Positions 8,921 to 17,162 of a stretch of DNA of 64,000 bases are shown piece after piece. This DNA comes from an uncultured Nioella sp. (GTDB taxonomy: Bacteria; Pseudomonadota; Alphaproteobacteria; Rhodobacterales; Rhodobacteraceae). The position numbers and the translations under genes are program-made. How positions within the stretch are numbered: the stretch's first letter is position 1; every line of letters begins with the position of its first letter. Under the pieces are notes generated by a model that searched no databases, had not been told where the DNA came from, and was given only the letters and a program-made list of their open reading frames with translations. The stretch is from NCBI GenBank assembly GCA_947495575.1, contig CANLZL010000001.1, positions 682,001 through 746,000 of the forward strand, in the 5' to 3' direction.

Positions 8921-11860
8921 TCAGCCAGTTGGCACTTCCAATGTGATGGTCCGCCCGGATTTCACATATTGAAGTGAGCTTTCACTTATTGCCGCGACAC
9001 GACCACCATCCAGTCGATCACCCACTTCGACGGTCACAAACCGGCCAGACGGCATACGCACAAGCGCGCGCCGTTCAGATGTTGCGCCACTGATACCGAT
9101 CAAATTGATCCGGCGCAGGTTCAGGACGTTTTCTTCGGTCGCAGCCCGAGTGACAGAGGCCGAACTGGGGATATCTGGCTGGATTGTGTCAGAACTGCTG
9201 GCCGCGACGGGACCTACAGGGCCGGAATTTCCCGCGGCGCGCGCTTCGGCCACCAGTTCGTCGATATTTGACGGCCGGCTGGCTGGAACGGTGGAAATCG
9301 CAACGGCCAGTATGGTTGCGGTGCTGGTATCGCCCGGTTCCGAAATCGTGCCGGCAGCCTCTGCAGCCACCTCTTGCAGGGATTGCGGGCGACCTTCTGG
9401 TCTGATCGCGGCAAGCTCTGAATAGGTGATGCCGCCTAACTCAAACCGTTCTTGCTGTTCTTGCAGGTTTCCGGGGCGTGCTTCGGGGCGGTAAGCGGCC
9501 AATAGCGCCGTGTCGACGCCGCCGGGTGTAAGCTCGTCCCCGATCTCTCCCTCAGAGACCTCTGCTACATCGGTCGTCTCGGCTTCGGCGACCGCTTCGG
9601 CAATTGCAGCTTCAATCGGATCGACCTCTTCCACTGGCTGCGGCTCAATCGGGCGTTGGCGCGGCAGAACAGAGGGGGGGCCGGAAAACACGACCGCGCC
9701 ATAGGGGGCAATGGTGCCCTCAAGCGACGGTTCCACAAGATCCTCGACACGCAACCCAGTTGCGGCGACGCCGGATTGAGGATCCGCTGATGGCAGGTCC
9801 GTTGACGGCAGGAAATCGGGCTGCACCAACAAAATGGCATCATGGCTGGCAACGATAGGATCAAGCCCGGCAAAGATTACACCCTGCAACTCGGTTTCTG
9901 GTCTGGGCAAAGTGATTACCGGGGGGCGCTGCCAGACGCCTGTTCGTGCGTAGAAATCCGCGTTTTCTTCCTCGGATGGCAACACCGTCTCGGGGTCGAT
10001 CATAGGCGGCGCGACGGGTAGGGGCTCCAAATCAAGATCGGCGTCAATATCCGGCAACAGGTCCGGTGCCGCGATCTGCGGTGTCGGAACCACCTCTTCT
10101 GATGGAGATAGGCTGCTGAGTTCGATTGGCGCATCATCTGCAGAAGGTGCAGCGCCGACAAACCCTGACTCTGCAGAAATCGAGGGTTCTGCACCGGCAA
10201 GGACAAAGCCCTCTTCAACCTCTCCCAATCCCATCCAACGCCCAAGCGCGGTATTGGGCAGATAGAACATGGCCCAAAGTGCAACCAGGCCCAAAACCGC
10301 CACCAAGATCATGGTCAGGATCAGGCCGGTTCTCAGGTTTGGTCCATTGGCCCCTGCGATCGTGTCCCGCGCCAGCAATCCGCCAACAATCGGCGCGTCG
10401 CTTTCGCTGACCTTAGGTTCTTCAGGCTTAACCCTTGCGGCAACGGGGGATTTGAAACGCCGGCGTTTTGGTTTTGGCGCACCCACACCATCCTGTGAGA
10501 GGTCCGGTTCAGAGGCTACGGCCTTTGCCTCGGCGTCCTTGGCCAGAAGCGCACCAAGTTCCTGCCGGTTTTCTGAACGCATCTCATCGGGATCTTTCGA
10601 CCGCTTCAGGCTGGACGCCGCAGAGAAACGCTTTCCTGCCGCCACAAGACGTGCCCGCAACGAATTTTCGTCGGGGGCTGCTGCGGCAGGGGGCGGGCCG
10701 GCTTGTTCAGGGCGTTCCGGTGCGGAAAGATCCGGTTTTGGTTTTGCCGCTGGTTTCCTTCGCACCTCGTTCTTGACGCGCGCGAGCGGCGGTAAATCCG
10801 GGGCCGGGCCGGCAGCTTTCGGGCGGCGAGGCTTTTTCGCAACCGATTTTCGTTTTCCTTTGCTCGGCGGATCGCCCGGTTTTGTGGTCGCGCGTGCACC
10901 GGTTTTTCGTGTCGTCTTTGGCGCATCCGCGCTGGCTACGTCCTCGTCCGCATCTGTCGCCGGGGCAAACCGGGCCTGACGGGTCGCCACCAGTTTCCCG
11001 GGCTCGGCCGGAGGGGCCTCATGCGACCTGCGCGATACGAAACCGGGTTCGGCGTCTTCGAGTGCTTCGGCCTCATCCCCATTGTTTAGGTCTGGCACCG
11101 GGTCGCTCACCGGGTCGGTCAGAACGGGCGCGTCAGTTTTCGGCGCGTCGTCCACGTCCCGCGATGGCGCTTCCGGGTCCGAATCTGCGGATGGTGCCTT
11201 GGGTGATTCTTCCGGTTCAAGCACTGCTTCAACGTCCGGCGCGCTATCCTCACTTTCGGTCGTTTCAGTGGTGTCGCCCTTTTCGGTTTCACCGTCTTCT
11301 TCGGGGTCGGGCATCGCAGCCGGGGCGGGGTAGAACTGGTCCGGGCCAAATTCAATTTCGGGCAGGTCGTCAACAAACGCCAAGGTGCGGTCGAAATGGG
11401 CAACACCGCTATAGCGGTTGTCGAGAGGACGAGCGCCAAAACCGGCGGGTTTGAACCCGTGCGACGTTGCGAACTCGGTCGCCTCTTCAAGTGTTTCTTT
11501 CGCGACCACCGCCAGTTTGACGCGCCCATCCTCCAAGGGATGGTAGTCATAAACCAGCTCTTCCACAGAATAGGGGGTTAGTCCGTCCAGACCTTCTTCG
11601 ATCTGCGCGCGCTGTATGACCTCGGTTGGGCCGGGTGCCGTTAGCGAAGTAAAAAGAATCTGGTCGTCGGGAAGCAGAACGAATGTTTCAAATTCACCCT
11701 CGACCCGCTGTTCAGCCAGCTTGCGCAGGCGGATCAGCTCGGCCCCCAAATCAGGGACATCAAGCGCAGTATCGCCAAGCACAGCCCAATGGCCCGCGGG
11801 CTGGCGGTGCGCCAGCGCGATGCCGTCCGGTGACAGGAACAGCGCAAATTCTGGTACCAT
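8921..11860 (-). CDS. Large single-span protein with PilM/GspL-like N-terminus and PilP/GspC-like C-terminus
   Basis: A 979-residue protein. Residues 1-180 look like the first part of an actin-like GspL/PilM fold: FALFLSPDGIALAH, then FETFVLLPDDQILFTSL, a GLTPYSVEELVYDYH motif like the GspL P..LED....D, and VKLAVVAKETLEEA. Residues 185-500 are low-complexity, first acidic (E/D/P/T) and then Lys/Arg/Ala/Pro-rich. One membrane helix follows at about residues 511-535 (LILTMILVAVLGLVALWAMFY). Another long acidic linker ends in a compact domain at about residues 915-979 (RINLIGISG....RRALVRMPSGRFVTVEVGD.LDGGRV), which resembles PilP/GspC homology regions. ATG 11860 has AGAGG 6 bases upstream. This inner-membrane scaffold architecture is inference; no secretion or pilus genes are adjacent. 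Confidence 0.8.
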   Translation of the reverse strand: MVPEFALFLSPDGIALAHRQPAGHWAVLGDTALDVPDLGAELIRLRKLAEQRVEGEFETFVLLPDDQILFTSLTAPGPTEVIQRAQIEEGLDGLTPYSVEELVYDYHPLEDGRVKLAVVAKETLEEATEFATSHGFKPAGFGARPLDNRYSGVAHFDRTLAFVDDLPEIEFGPDQFYPAPAAMPDPEEDGETEKGDTTETTESEDSAPDVEAVLEPEESPKAPSADSDPEAPSRDVDDAPKTDAPVLTDPVSDPVPDLNNGDEAEALEDAEPGFVSRRSHEAPPAEPGKLVATRQARFAPATDADEDVASADAPKTTRKTGARATTKPGDPPSKGKRKSVAKKPRRPKAAGPAPDLPPLARVKNEVRRKPAAKPKPDLSAPERPEQAGPPPAAAAPDENSLRARLVAAGKRFSAASSLKRSKDPDEMRSENRQELGALLAKDAEAKAVASEPDLSQDGVGAPKPKRRRFKSPVAARVKPEEPKVSESDAPIVGGLLARDTIAGANGPNLRTGLILTMILVAVLGLVALWAMFYLPNTALGRWMGLGEVEEGFVLAGAEPSISAESGFVGAAPSADDAPIELSSLSPSEEVVPTPQIAAPDLLPDIDADLDLEPLPVAPPMIDPETVLPSEEENADFYARTGVWQRPPVITLPRPETELQGVIFAGLDPIVASHDAILLVQPDFLPSTDLPSADPQSGVAATGLRVEDLVEPSLEGTIAPYGAVVFSGPPSVLPRQRPIEPQPVEEVDPIEAAIAEAVAEAETTDVAEVSEGEIGDELTPGGVDTALLAAYRPEARPGNLQEQQERFELGGITYSELAAIRPEGRPQSLQEVAAEAAGTISEPGDTSTATILAVAISTVPASRPSNIDELVAEARAAGNSGPVGPVAASSSDTIQPDIPSSASVTRAATEENVLNLRRINLIGISGATSERRALVRMPSGRFVTVEVGDRLDGGRVAAISESSLQYVKSGRTITLEVPTG

Positions 11861-12028
11861 CGACGACCTCTGCCGATTTTGGGGCCACAAAAACAAGGCC
11901 CCCATGCTTCAAACCCCGGCCCTTATAGCAGGATTTTGCCAAGGAAAACCAACACCTGATTGTGGTGGTGCCAGTGGGCGGAATTCATCCTAATCTGACT
12001 TGGATTTCATTTAAAGGAAAGTTAACGC

Positions 12029-12709
12029 ATGAAACGCATTGTTCTTGGATTGGCCCTTTTGCTTGCTCCTCCGGTTTTCGCGGATGAACCGGCCACAATG
12101 ATGCTAACGGGCACCGGCGTGGTTGAGGTGGTTCCAGATATGGCCACGATCTCACTTGGCGTGACCAATCATCAGGAGGTTGCAGCAGAAGCCCTGGCTG
12201 AAAATAGCAGGGCCTTGGCAGAGGTTTTTGATGTCCTTGCCGGGGCAGGCATTGCAGAGGCCGATATTCAGACCACCCGGTTTGATGTGCAGCCAATTTG
12301 GCGCAACCGATCTTACGATAGCACTGAGATTGCCCAGATCGAGGGGTATGCCGTCAGCAACCACCTGACAATTCACGTGCGGGACCTAGATCAATTGGGC
12401 GCGGTGTTGGATGCCGTTGCACGTGCCGGGGCCAATGAATTTCAAGGCATAAGCTTTGGTATGCAGGATCCCGGCCCGGCGACCGATGCCGCGCGCCGGG
12501 CCGCAATTGCCGATGCGCAGGCACGTGCAGTCCTATATGCAGAGGCCGCAGGCGTTGATATCCTGGGCATCATCACAATTTCCGAGACAGGTGGCGGCGG
12601 TGCCCCACGTCCCGAAATGATGTCCATGGCAACCCGCGCGGTTCCGGTGGCAGAAGGATCACTTTCCATCACTGCAAACGTCAACATCACATACGAGATT
12701 GGCAATTAG
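12029..12709 (+). CDS. SIMPL (DUF541) domain periplasmic protein
   Basis: A 226-residue exported protein. Residues 1-19 are a signal peptide (MKRIVLGLALLLAPPVFA, cut before DEP). The mature part is one SIMPL/DUF541 domain starting TGTGVVEVVPDMATISLGV, with the YAVSNHLTIHVRDLDQLGAVLDA middle and the ISFGMQDP...ARRAAIADAQARA helix that marks the family. Members are periplasmic or outer-membrane-associated proteins linked to oxidative-stress resistance in E. coli (YggE); the molecular function is unknown. The gene is divergent from the large PilM-like gene with 168 bp between starts. It shares a bidirectional terminator with metY. Confidence 0.9.
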   Translation: MKRIVLGLALLLAPPVFADEPATMMLTGTGVVEVVPDMATISLGVTNHQEVAAEALAENSRALAEVFDVLAGAGIAEADIQTTRFDVQPIWRNRSYDSTEIAQIEGYAVSNHLTIHVRDLDQLGAVLDAVARAGANEFQGISFGMQDPGPATDAARRAAIADAQARAVLYAEAAGVDILGIITISETGGGGAPRPEMMSMATRAVPVAEGSLSITANVNITYEIGN

Positions 12710-12712
12710 ACC

Positions 12713-12746
12713 AAAAAAAGGGCCACCGAACGGAGCGGCCCTTTTT
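12713..12746. terminator. Bidirectional terminator between the SIMPL gene and metY
   Basis: An A7 run, GGGCC (12720-12724), a 12-base loop, GGCCC (12737-12741) and a T5 run. A/T pairs extend the stem, so the hairpin can end both converging transcripts. Confidence 0.85.
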
Positions 12747-12764
12747 CTTAAATTGTCCGAGATC

Positions 12765-14057
12765 TTAGGCCGTGGCTTTTGCCAGCGCCTGATCCAAGTC
12801 CGCGATAATGTCATTTGCATCCTCGATACCGATCGAGACCCGAACAACATTGGGCGCAGCGCCTGCGGCCTCTTGCTGCTCTGGGGACAGCTGCCGGTGC
12901 GTGGTCGAGGCCGAGTGGATAATCAACGACCGCGTGTCGCCAAGGTTGGCCACATGGCTGAAGAGCTCCAGCGAGTCGACCAGTTTCACGCAGGCGTCAT
13001 AGCCACCCTTGACGGCAAAGGTGAACAACGCGCCAGCGCCTTTGGGGCAGACCTGTTCGATCCGGCTGTAATAGGGCGAAGATGGCAGGCCGGCATAGGT
13101 CACGAAATCAACGCGGTCATCGTTTTCCAGCCATTCAGCCACTTTCACAGCGTTCTCGACATGGCGTTCCATACGAAGGCTGAGGGTTTCGATGCCCATC
13201 AGAGTATAGTGCGCGCCTTGCGGGTTCATGGTCATGCCCAGATCACGCAACCCAACCGCGATGGAATGGAAGGTGAAGGCCATTGGGCCAAGCGCCTCGT
13301 GGAACTTCAAACCGTGATAGGCGGGTTCCTCATCGGATAGCGACGGGAACTTGCCAGCAGCCGTCCAGTCGAATGTCCCGGAATCCACAACGCAGCCACC
13401 TGTGACAGTGCCATTCCCGGTCAGGTATTTGGTGGTGGAGTGCACGACCAATGTGGCGCCTTGTTCGATCGGGCGGCAGAGATATGGGGTAGCAGAAGTA
13501 TTGTCGACAATCAGCGGCACCTGTGCGGCATCCGAGATATCGGCAATCGCGCGGATGTCGGTGATATAGCCACCGGGGTTGGCGATGGATTCGCAGAAAA
13601 CAGCGCGGGTGTCGTCGTCAATTGCGGCTTTCACGGCGTCCAGATCGTCGAAATCAACGAATTTGGCGGACCAACCAAAGCGTTTGATGGTTTGGCTGAA
13701 CTGCGTGATCGTACCGCCATAAAGGCGGGTTGAGGCAACAACGTTTTTGCCCGGACCCATCAACGGGAACAACGCCATGATTTGCGCCGCATGACCGGAG
13801 GAACAGCAAACACCGCCTGCGCCACCTTCGAGTGCCGTGATGCGTTCGGCCAATGCGGCAACCGTTGGGTTGGTCAGACGAGAGTAGATATAGCCCACCT
13901 CTGCCAGGTTAAAGAGCGCGGCCGCATGATCGGCGTCGCGGAAAACATAGGCAGTGGATTGGTAGATCGGCACCTGGCGCGCGCCGGTCGCCGGATCAGG
14001 GTTGGCACCTGCGTGAATTTGTAGTGTGTCAAAGCCGAGTTTAGCTGCGTCGGACAT
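12765..14057 (-). CDS. metY: O-acetylhomoserine sulfhydrylase / aminocarboxypropyltransferase
   Basis: A 430-residue PLP enzyme of the Cys/Met metabolism family. It makes homocysteine directly from O-acetylhomoserine and sulfide. Features: GFDTLQIHAGANPDPATGARQVPIYQSTAY start, SSGHAAQIMALFPLMGPG near residue 85, and the Schiff-base lysine in HSTTKYLTGNGTVTGG near residue 208. The length over 420 and the long middle insert fit the MetY class rather than MetB/MetZ. ATG 14057 has GGGAGG about 8-13 bases upstream. It is a single gene downstream of the ccm cluster on the same strand with a 100-bp gap. I looked for a SAM riboswitch in that gap and did not find a convincing core. Confidence 0.93.
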   Translation of the reverse strand: MSDAAKLGFDTLQIHAGANPDPATGARQVPIYQSTAYVFRDADHAAALFNLAEVGYIYSRLTNPTVAALAERITALEGGAGGVCCSSGHAAQIMALFPLMGPGKNVVASTRLYGGTITQFSQTIKRFGWSAKFVDFDDLDAVKAAIDDDTRAVFCESIANPGGYITDIRAIADISDAAQVPLIVDNTSATPYLCRPIEQGATLVVHSTTKYLTGNGTVTGGCVVDSGTFDWTAAGKFPSLSDEEPAYHGLKFHEALGPMAFTFHSIAVGLRDLGMTMNPQGAHYTLMGIETLSLRMERHVENAVKVAEWLENDDRVDFVTYAGLPSSPYYSRIEQVCPKGAGALFTFAVKGGYDACVKLVDSLELFSHVANLGDTRSLIIHSASTTHRQLSPEQQEAAGAAPNVVRVSIGIEDANDIIADLDQALAKATA

Positions 14058-14157
14058 CTATCGAAAACCTCCCAGAGAATTGGTTCCCGACATGCTTAGG
14101 CGATGCAATCGTCCGTCACAACTGGATGTTTGCGCAATAAACGGGTTGAACTAGCGG

Positions 14158-14736
14158 CTATTGCGAAATTTGAGGCAGTTCATAACCCGCCTCGGCTAGG
14201 GCCGGGATAACCTGATTTTCCAAGCTGCGCCCGACAATCGGCCCCCGGAAATGATAGACCACCACGCCTTCATCATTGATGAAATAGGTTTCAGGCATGG
14301 CCACAACGCCCCATTCGCGGCCCATGCGAGCCTCCGGGTCCGCACCAATTCTTGTATAAGGATTGCCAAGATCTTCGAGGAAGCTGAGCGCATTCGCGGG
14401 CTGATCCCGGTAATTGATCCCAAATAGCGGAACGCCAGCCTCTGCAAGGGCGGTCAGCGTCGGGTGTTCTGCCCGGCAGGGCGGACACCAGCTTGCGAAG
14501 AAATTGACCATAACCAGGCCATTGCCCTCAAGATCCGCGCGCGACAGCTCTTCAAATTGTGCCAGTGGTGAAAGTTGAAGATCGGGGGCGGGATGACCTT
14601 CGCGGGTTGAGGGCAGGCTGGTGCCGTCAACGCCCAAGCTCAACTCTTCCTGGTTGGTCATTAACTGCACGGCTGCGACCCCAAAAAACGCGGCAGTGAT
14701 CACCAGCGGTAACACCAAAATCCAATTAAACTTCAT
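14158..14736 (-). CDS. ccmG: Thiol:disulfide interchange protein CcmG/DsbE
   Basis: A 192-residue periplasmic thioredoxin-like protein held by an N-terminal anchor (residues about 5-25). The active site WCPPC has cysteines at about residues 84 and 87. It is followed by the CcmG features GINYRDQPANALSFLEDLGNPYTRIG and EWGVVAMPETYFI with the cis-proline. It reduces the apocytochrome c CXXCH cysteines (or CcmH) during cytochrome c maturation. The start overlaps the ccmD stop by 4 bp (ATGA), the last gene of the ccmABCDG run. Confidence 0.93.
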   Translation of the reverse strand: MKFNWILVLPLVITAAFFGVAAVQLMTNQEELSLGVDGTSLPSTREGHPAPDLQLSPLAQFEELSRADLEGNGLVMVNFFASWCPPCRAEHPTLTALAEAGVPLFGINYRDQPANALSFLEDLGNPYTRIGADPEARMGREWGVVAMPETYFINDEGVVVYHFRGPIVGRSLENQVIPALAEAGYELPQISQ

Positions 14737-14888
14737 TGGGTTGGCCCCCGGCGCGCCTCTGCCTCTCGCAGTTGTCTGAGAACGCGTTTGGCACGGAGGA
14801 CAGAATAAACAATCAGCCCCGAAAGCAATGCCAGAGCCGCGCCGTAAGACGTCAGAACCGCAAATGCATAACGACCAAGTTCGGGCAT
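14733..14888 (-). CDS. ccmD: Heme exporter protein CcmD
   Basis: A 51-residue single-span membrane protein, MPELGRYAFAVLTSYGAALAL then a hydrophobic helix and a basic amphipathic tail (RAKRVLRQLREAEARR). This is the usual CcmD plan. It stabilises the CcmABC-CcmE complex that loads heme onto CcmE. The ATG at 14888 shares a base with the ccmC stop (TGATG) and its own stop overlaps ccmG, so it is translationally coupled on both sides. A longer open frame upstream is only the ccmC shadow. Confidence 0.9.
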   Translation of the reverse strand: MPELGRYAFAVLTSYGAALALLSGLIVYSVLRAKRVLRQLREAEARRGPTQ

Positions 14889-15637
14889 CAGGCCATCCTT
14901 TCGCGGGTGATCAGCGCTTTCAATCGGCGGGCGCGGATCTCTGTGCGCGTTCGAAACAAAACAAGCGCCACAAATAACAGCACAAAGCCTGCAATCGAGA
15001 TCATCGCCGGATACCAATACACATCGGCCACCGGTGCCTCGCCATCGGTGGCGGAGATCGACCAACCCTGATGCAAACCCTGATTCCAGAACAACAGCGC
15101 ATAGCGTGAGACGATGGCAAAGACCGAGCCAACAAGGCAGAGTACACTGGTCAGATCGGCCGCACTATCGGGGTTTTCGACCGCTTCCCAGAGGGCGATA
15201 TAGCCAAGATAGAACAAGAACAGGATCAGGAAAGAGGTCAGCCTCGGGTCCCATTCCCACCAGGTTCCCCAAGTCGGCTGGCCCCAAAGTGCCCCGGTTA
15301 TCAAGGCGATCGCGGTGAATACCAGGCCGACAGGTGCCGCGGCCTTGGCGGCAAGGGCGCTTACGTGATGGCGTCGGATCAACCAGATTAACGAGGTGAC
15401 CAACATCATGGCCCAGGCATTGATCGCCATCATCGCTGTGGGGACATGGATATAGAAGATTTTGACGCTGGCGCCTTGCAGGCGTTCATCCGGGGTGAAG
15501 AAAAAGCCCCAAATCAGGCCTGTACCAAGACAAATAGCAGATAGCGCTATCACCCACGGCAGAAGAGCTGCCGAGGTGGCCATGAATTTACGCGGATTTG
15601 CATATTCCCAAAGCGACATGGCGCGCAACTTAGGCAT
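14888..15637 (-). CDS. ccmC: Heme exporter permease CcmC
   Basis: A 249-residue membrane protein with six predicted spans and the WGTWWEWDPRLTS tryptophan-rich heme-handling motif near residue 125. Conserved histidines lie in FFIYIHVP-like FYIHVPTA (about residue 62) and in QGLHQGWS (about residue 188). It attaches heme to CcmE in the periplasm. The ATG at 15637 is taken; an internal ATG at 15619 (MSLWEYANP) matches many homologues and is equally possible, and neither has a strong ribosome site. A 38-bp gap separates it from ccmB. Confidence 0.93.
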   Translation of the reverse strand: MPKLRAMSLWEYANPRKFMATSAALLPWVIALSAICLGTGLIWGFFFTPDERLQGASVKIFYIHVPTAMMAINAWAMMLVTSLIWLIRRHHVSALAAKAAAPVGLVFTAIALITGALWGQPTWGTWWEWDPRLTSFLILFLFYLGYIALWEAVENPDSAADLTSVLCLVGSVFAIVSRYALLFWNQGLHQGWSISATDGEAPVADVYWYPAMISIAGFVLLFVALVLFRTRTEIRARRLKALITRERMA

Positions 15638-15675
15638 GGATTGATATCACCACAATGGGGTTCAAAGCCGCGTTA

Positions 15676-16332
15676 CTAGCGCAGATTGACGCGGAGGGCG
15701 GCGGCAGCAGCAAAGGGCATCGCGGCCGAGGCTGCCAGCGTCAAACCGGCAAGCAGTACCAAAGGGGTTGCGGCATCCGATCCTTCGACGCCGCGGCGTG
15801 CGACTTCGGCCCCAAAAAGCAAGGTCGGTACATAAAGCGGCAACACCAAGAGGGACAAAAGCAATCCTCCGCGTTTCAAGCCTACTGTCAGCGCGGCACC
15901 AAAAGTTCCGATGGCAGACAGGGCCGGTGTGCCGATGGCCAACGAAGCGATAAGCCAGAAAAATCCTTGTGGTGGCAGGTTTAGTACAATGCCAAGCACC
16001 GGTGCTGCAGCCACTAGGGGCAAGCCGGTTGTCAGCCAATGGGCGAGCGCCTTGACCCCGGCGACAGCCTCAAGCGGGAGGGGGGAGGTTGCAAGAAGCT
16101 CCAGCGATCCATCCTCCCAATCCAGTGCGAACATTCGGTCGAGAGACAAAAGACAAGCCAGCAATGCACCGATCCAGAGGATGCCGGGGGCAACGATGGT
16201 CAGGGTTGATGTGTTGGGCCCAATCCCGAAGGGCATCAGAATCGTGACGATCAAAAAGAAGGCAAGCCCCAGGCCGAACCCGCCACCGGCGCGCACGGCA
16301 AGCGAAAGATCTCGTATAAGAAGTCCTTTCAC
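15676..16332 (-). CDS. ccmB: Heme exporter permease CcmB
   Basis: A 218-residue hydrophobic protein with six spans, the usual CcmB length. It starts [18 protein letters not shown], has [27 protein letters not shown] near residue 65 (the family's cytosolic loop that contacts the ATPase) and an [26 protein letters not shown] stretch near residue 130. With CcmA it forms the ABC complex that powers release of holo-CcmE. The start overlaps the ccmA stop by 4 bp. Confidence 0.93.
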   Translation of the reverse strand: MKGLLIRDLSLAVRAGGGFGLGLAFFLIVTILMPFGIGPNTSTLTIVAPGILWIGALLACLLSLDRMFALDWEDGSLELLATSPLPLEAVAGVKALAHWLTTGLPLVAAAPVLGIVLNLPPQGFFWLIASLAIGTPALSAIGTFGAALTVGLKRGGLLLSLLVLPLYVPTLLFGAEVARRGVEGSDAATPLVLLAGLTLAASAAMPFAAAAALRVNLR

Positions 16333-16961
16333 AACGTATCCTCCGCAAGAAAGGGATCGTCGCTTGGGTCGGTCTCAATCTGGCTGGCCATAAAGGGCGC
16401 GATATCAAGGGCACGCGCCTCTGGCAGACCAAGGTCGATATGCGTTGCGATCACGGCCAGCCCACCGTTTGAAAGGTGCTGTTTCACCGCCGCCGCAAAC
16501 CGCGCAACATTTTCGGAATCCAGCGACACAGTGGGTTCATCCATGCACCATATGGCACGACCTGTGACCAGCATCCGCGCCAGACTGAGACGGCGCTTTT
16601 GCCCGGCGGACAGATTGCCTGCGCGTCGATCCATGAGTTCGCCCAGATCAAACGCATCGACAGCGGCATCAATGCCGGGCGCGCGGAACACATCCGCCCA
16701 GAAGCGCAGGTTTTCGGCCACGCTAAGCTGCGCCTTTAGCCCGTCGGCATGTCCGGAATAGGCGATGGAGTCTTCTGACACGGCAATGCCACCGAAAAGG
16801 GCAGGGGCCAAACCGGCCAAAGTCCTGAGCAATGTCGTTTTGCCCGCCCCGTTTGGGCCACGCAGGATCAATGCCTCGCCCGGGTCGACATGGAATGTGA
16901 CACCGGTCAAAACTGGCAAACCGCCGCGCGTGCAGGACAGATTTTCAACAGACAGACTCAT
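16329..16961 (-). CDS. ccmA: Heme exporter ATP-binding protein CcmA
   Basis: A 210-residue ABC ATPase. Walker A is GPNGAGKTT (about residue 34), the signature is [16 protein letters not shown] (about residue 124) and Walker B is [12 protein letters not shown] (about residue 148). Its short length and lack of a C-terminal extension fit CcmA. ATG 16961 was preferred to an upstream in-frame GTG/ATG because it begins the domain ([10 protein letters not shown]). It is first of ccmABCDG and is divergent from aconitase across 201 bp, where its promoter must lie. ccmE, ccmF and ccmH are not in the window. Confidence 0.93.
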   Translation of the reverse strand: MSLSVENLSCTRGGLPVLTGVTFHVDPGEALILRGPNGAGKTTLLRTLAGLAPALFGGIAVSEDSIAYSGHADGLKAQLSVAENLRFWADVFRAPGIDAAVDAFDLGELMDRRAGNLSAGQKRRLSLARMLVTGRAIWCMDEPTVSLDSENVARFAAAVKQHLSNGGLAVIATHIDLGLPEARALDIAPFMASQIETDPSDDPFLAEDTL

Positions 16962-17162
16962 TGTCTCAGCCCTAGCCGAAAGACAGAGGAGGGGGAAGCA
17001 CGCGGCGAAATTTCGAGAAAAATCGTTGCAACTCACGAGAATCGCCCAAAATGGTATGCCATTGCATACAAAATTGTCTCACCCCCCTTGATCGAACCGG
17101 GCGAAGCTGGCATAGCCCGGCCAGCAGATACCCAATTCTTTCGGATAAGGGAGGCCATTTCC

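Noticed and set aside
10269-10979. 236-residue plus-strand open frame inside the large PilM-like gene.
   Set aside because: It is the shadow of the low-complexity Ala/Pro/Lys-rich linker read on the opposite strand; no ribosome site and no domain.
14058-14157. Possible SAM riboswitch upstream of metY.
   Set aside because: metY genes of alphaproteobacteria often have SAM-II leaders, but the conserved pseudoknot core was not found in the 100-bp gap.
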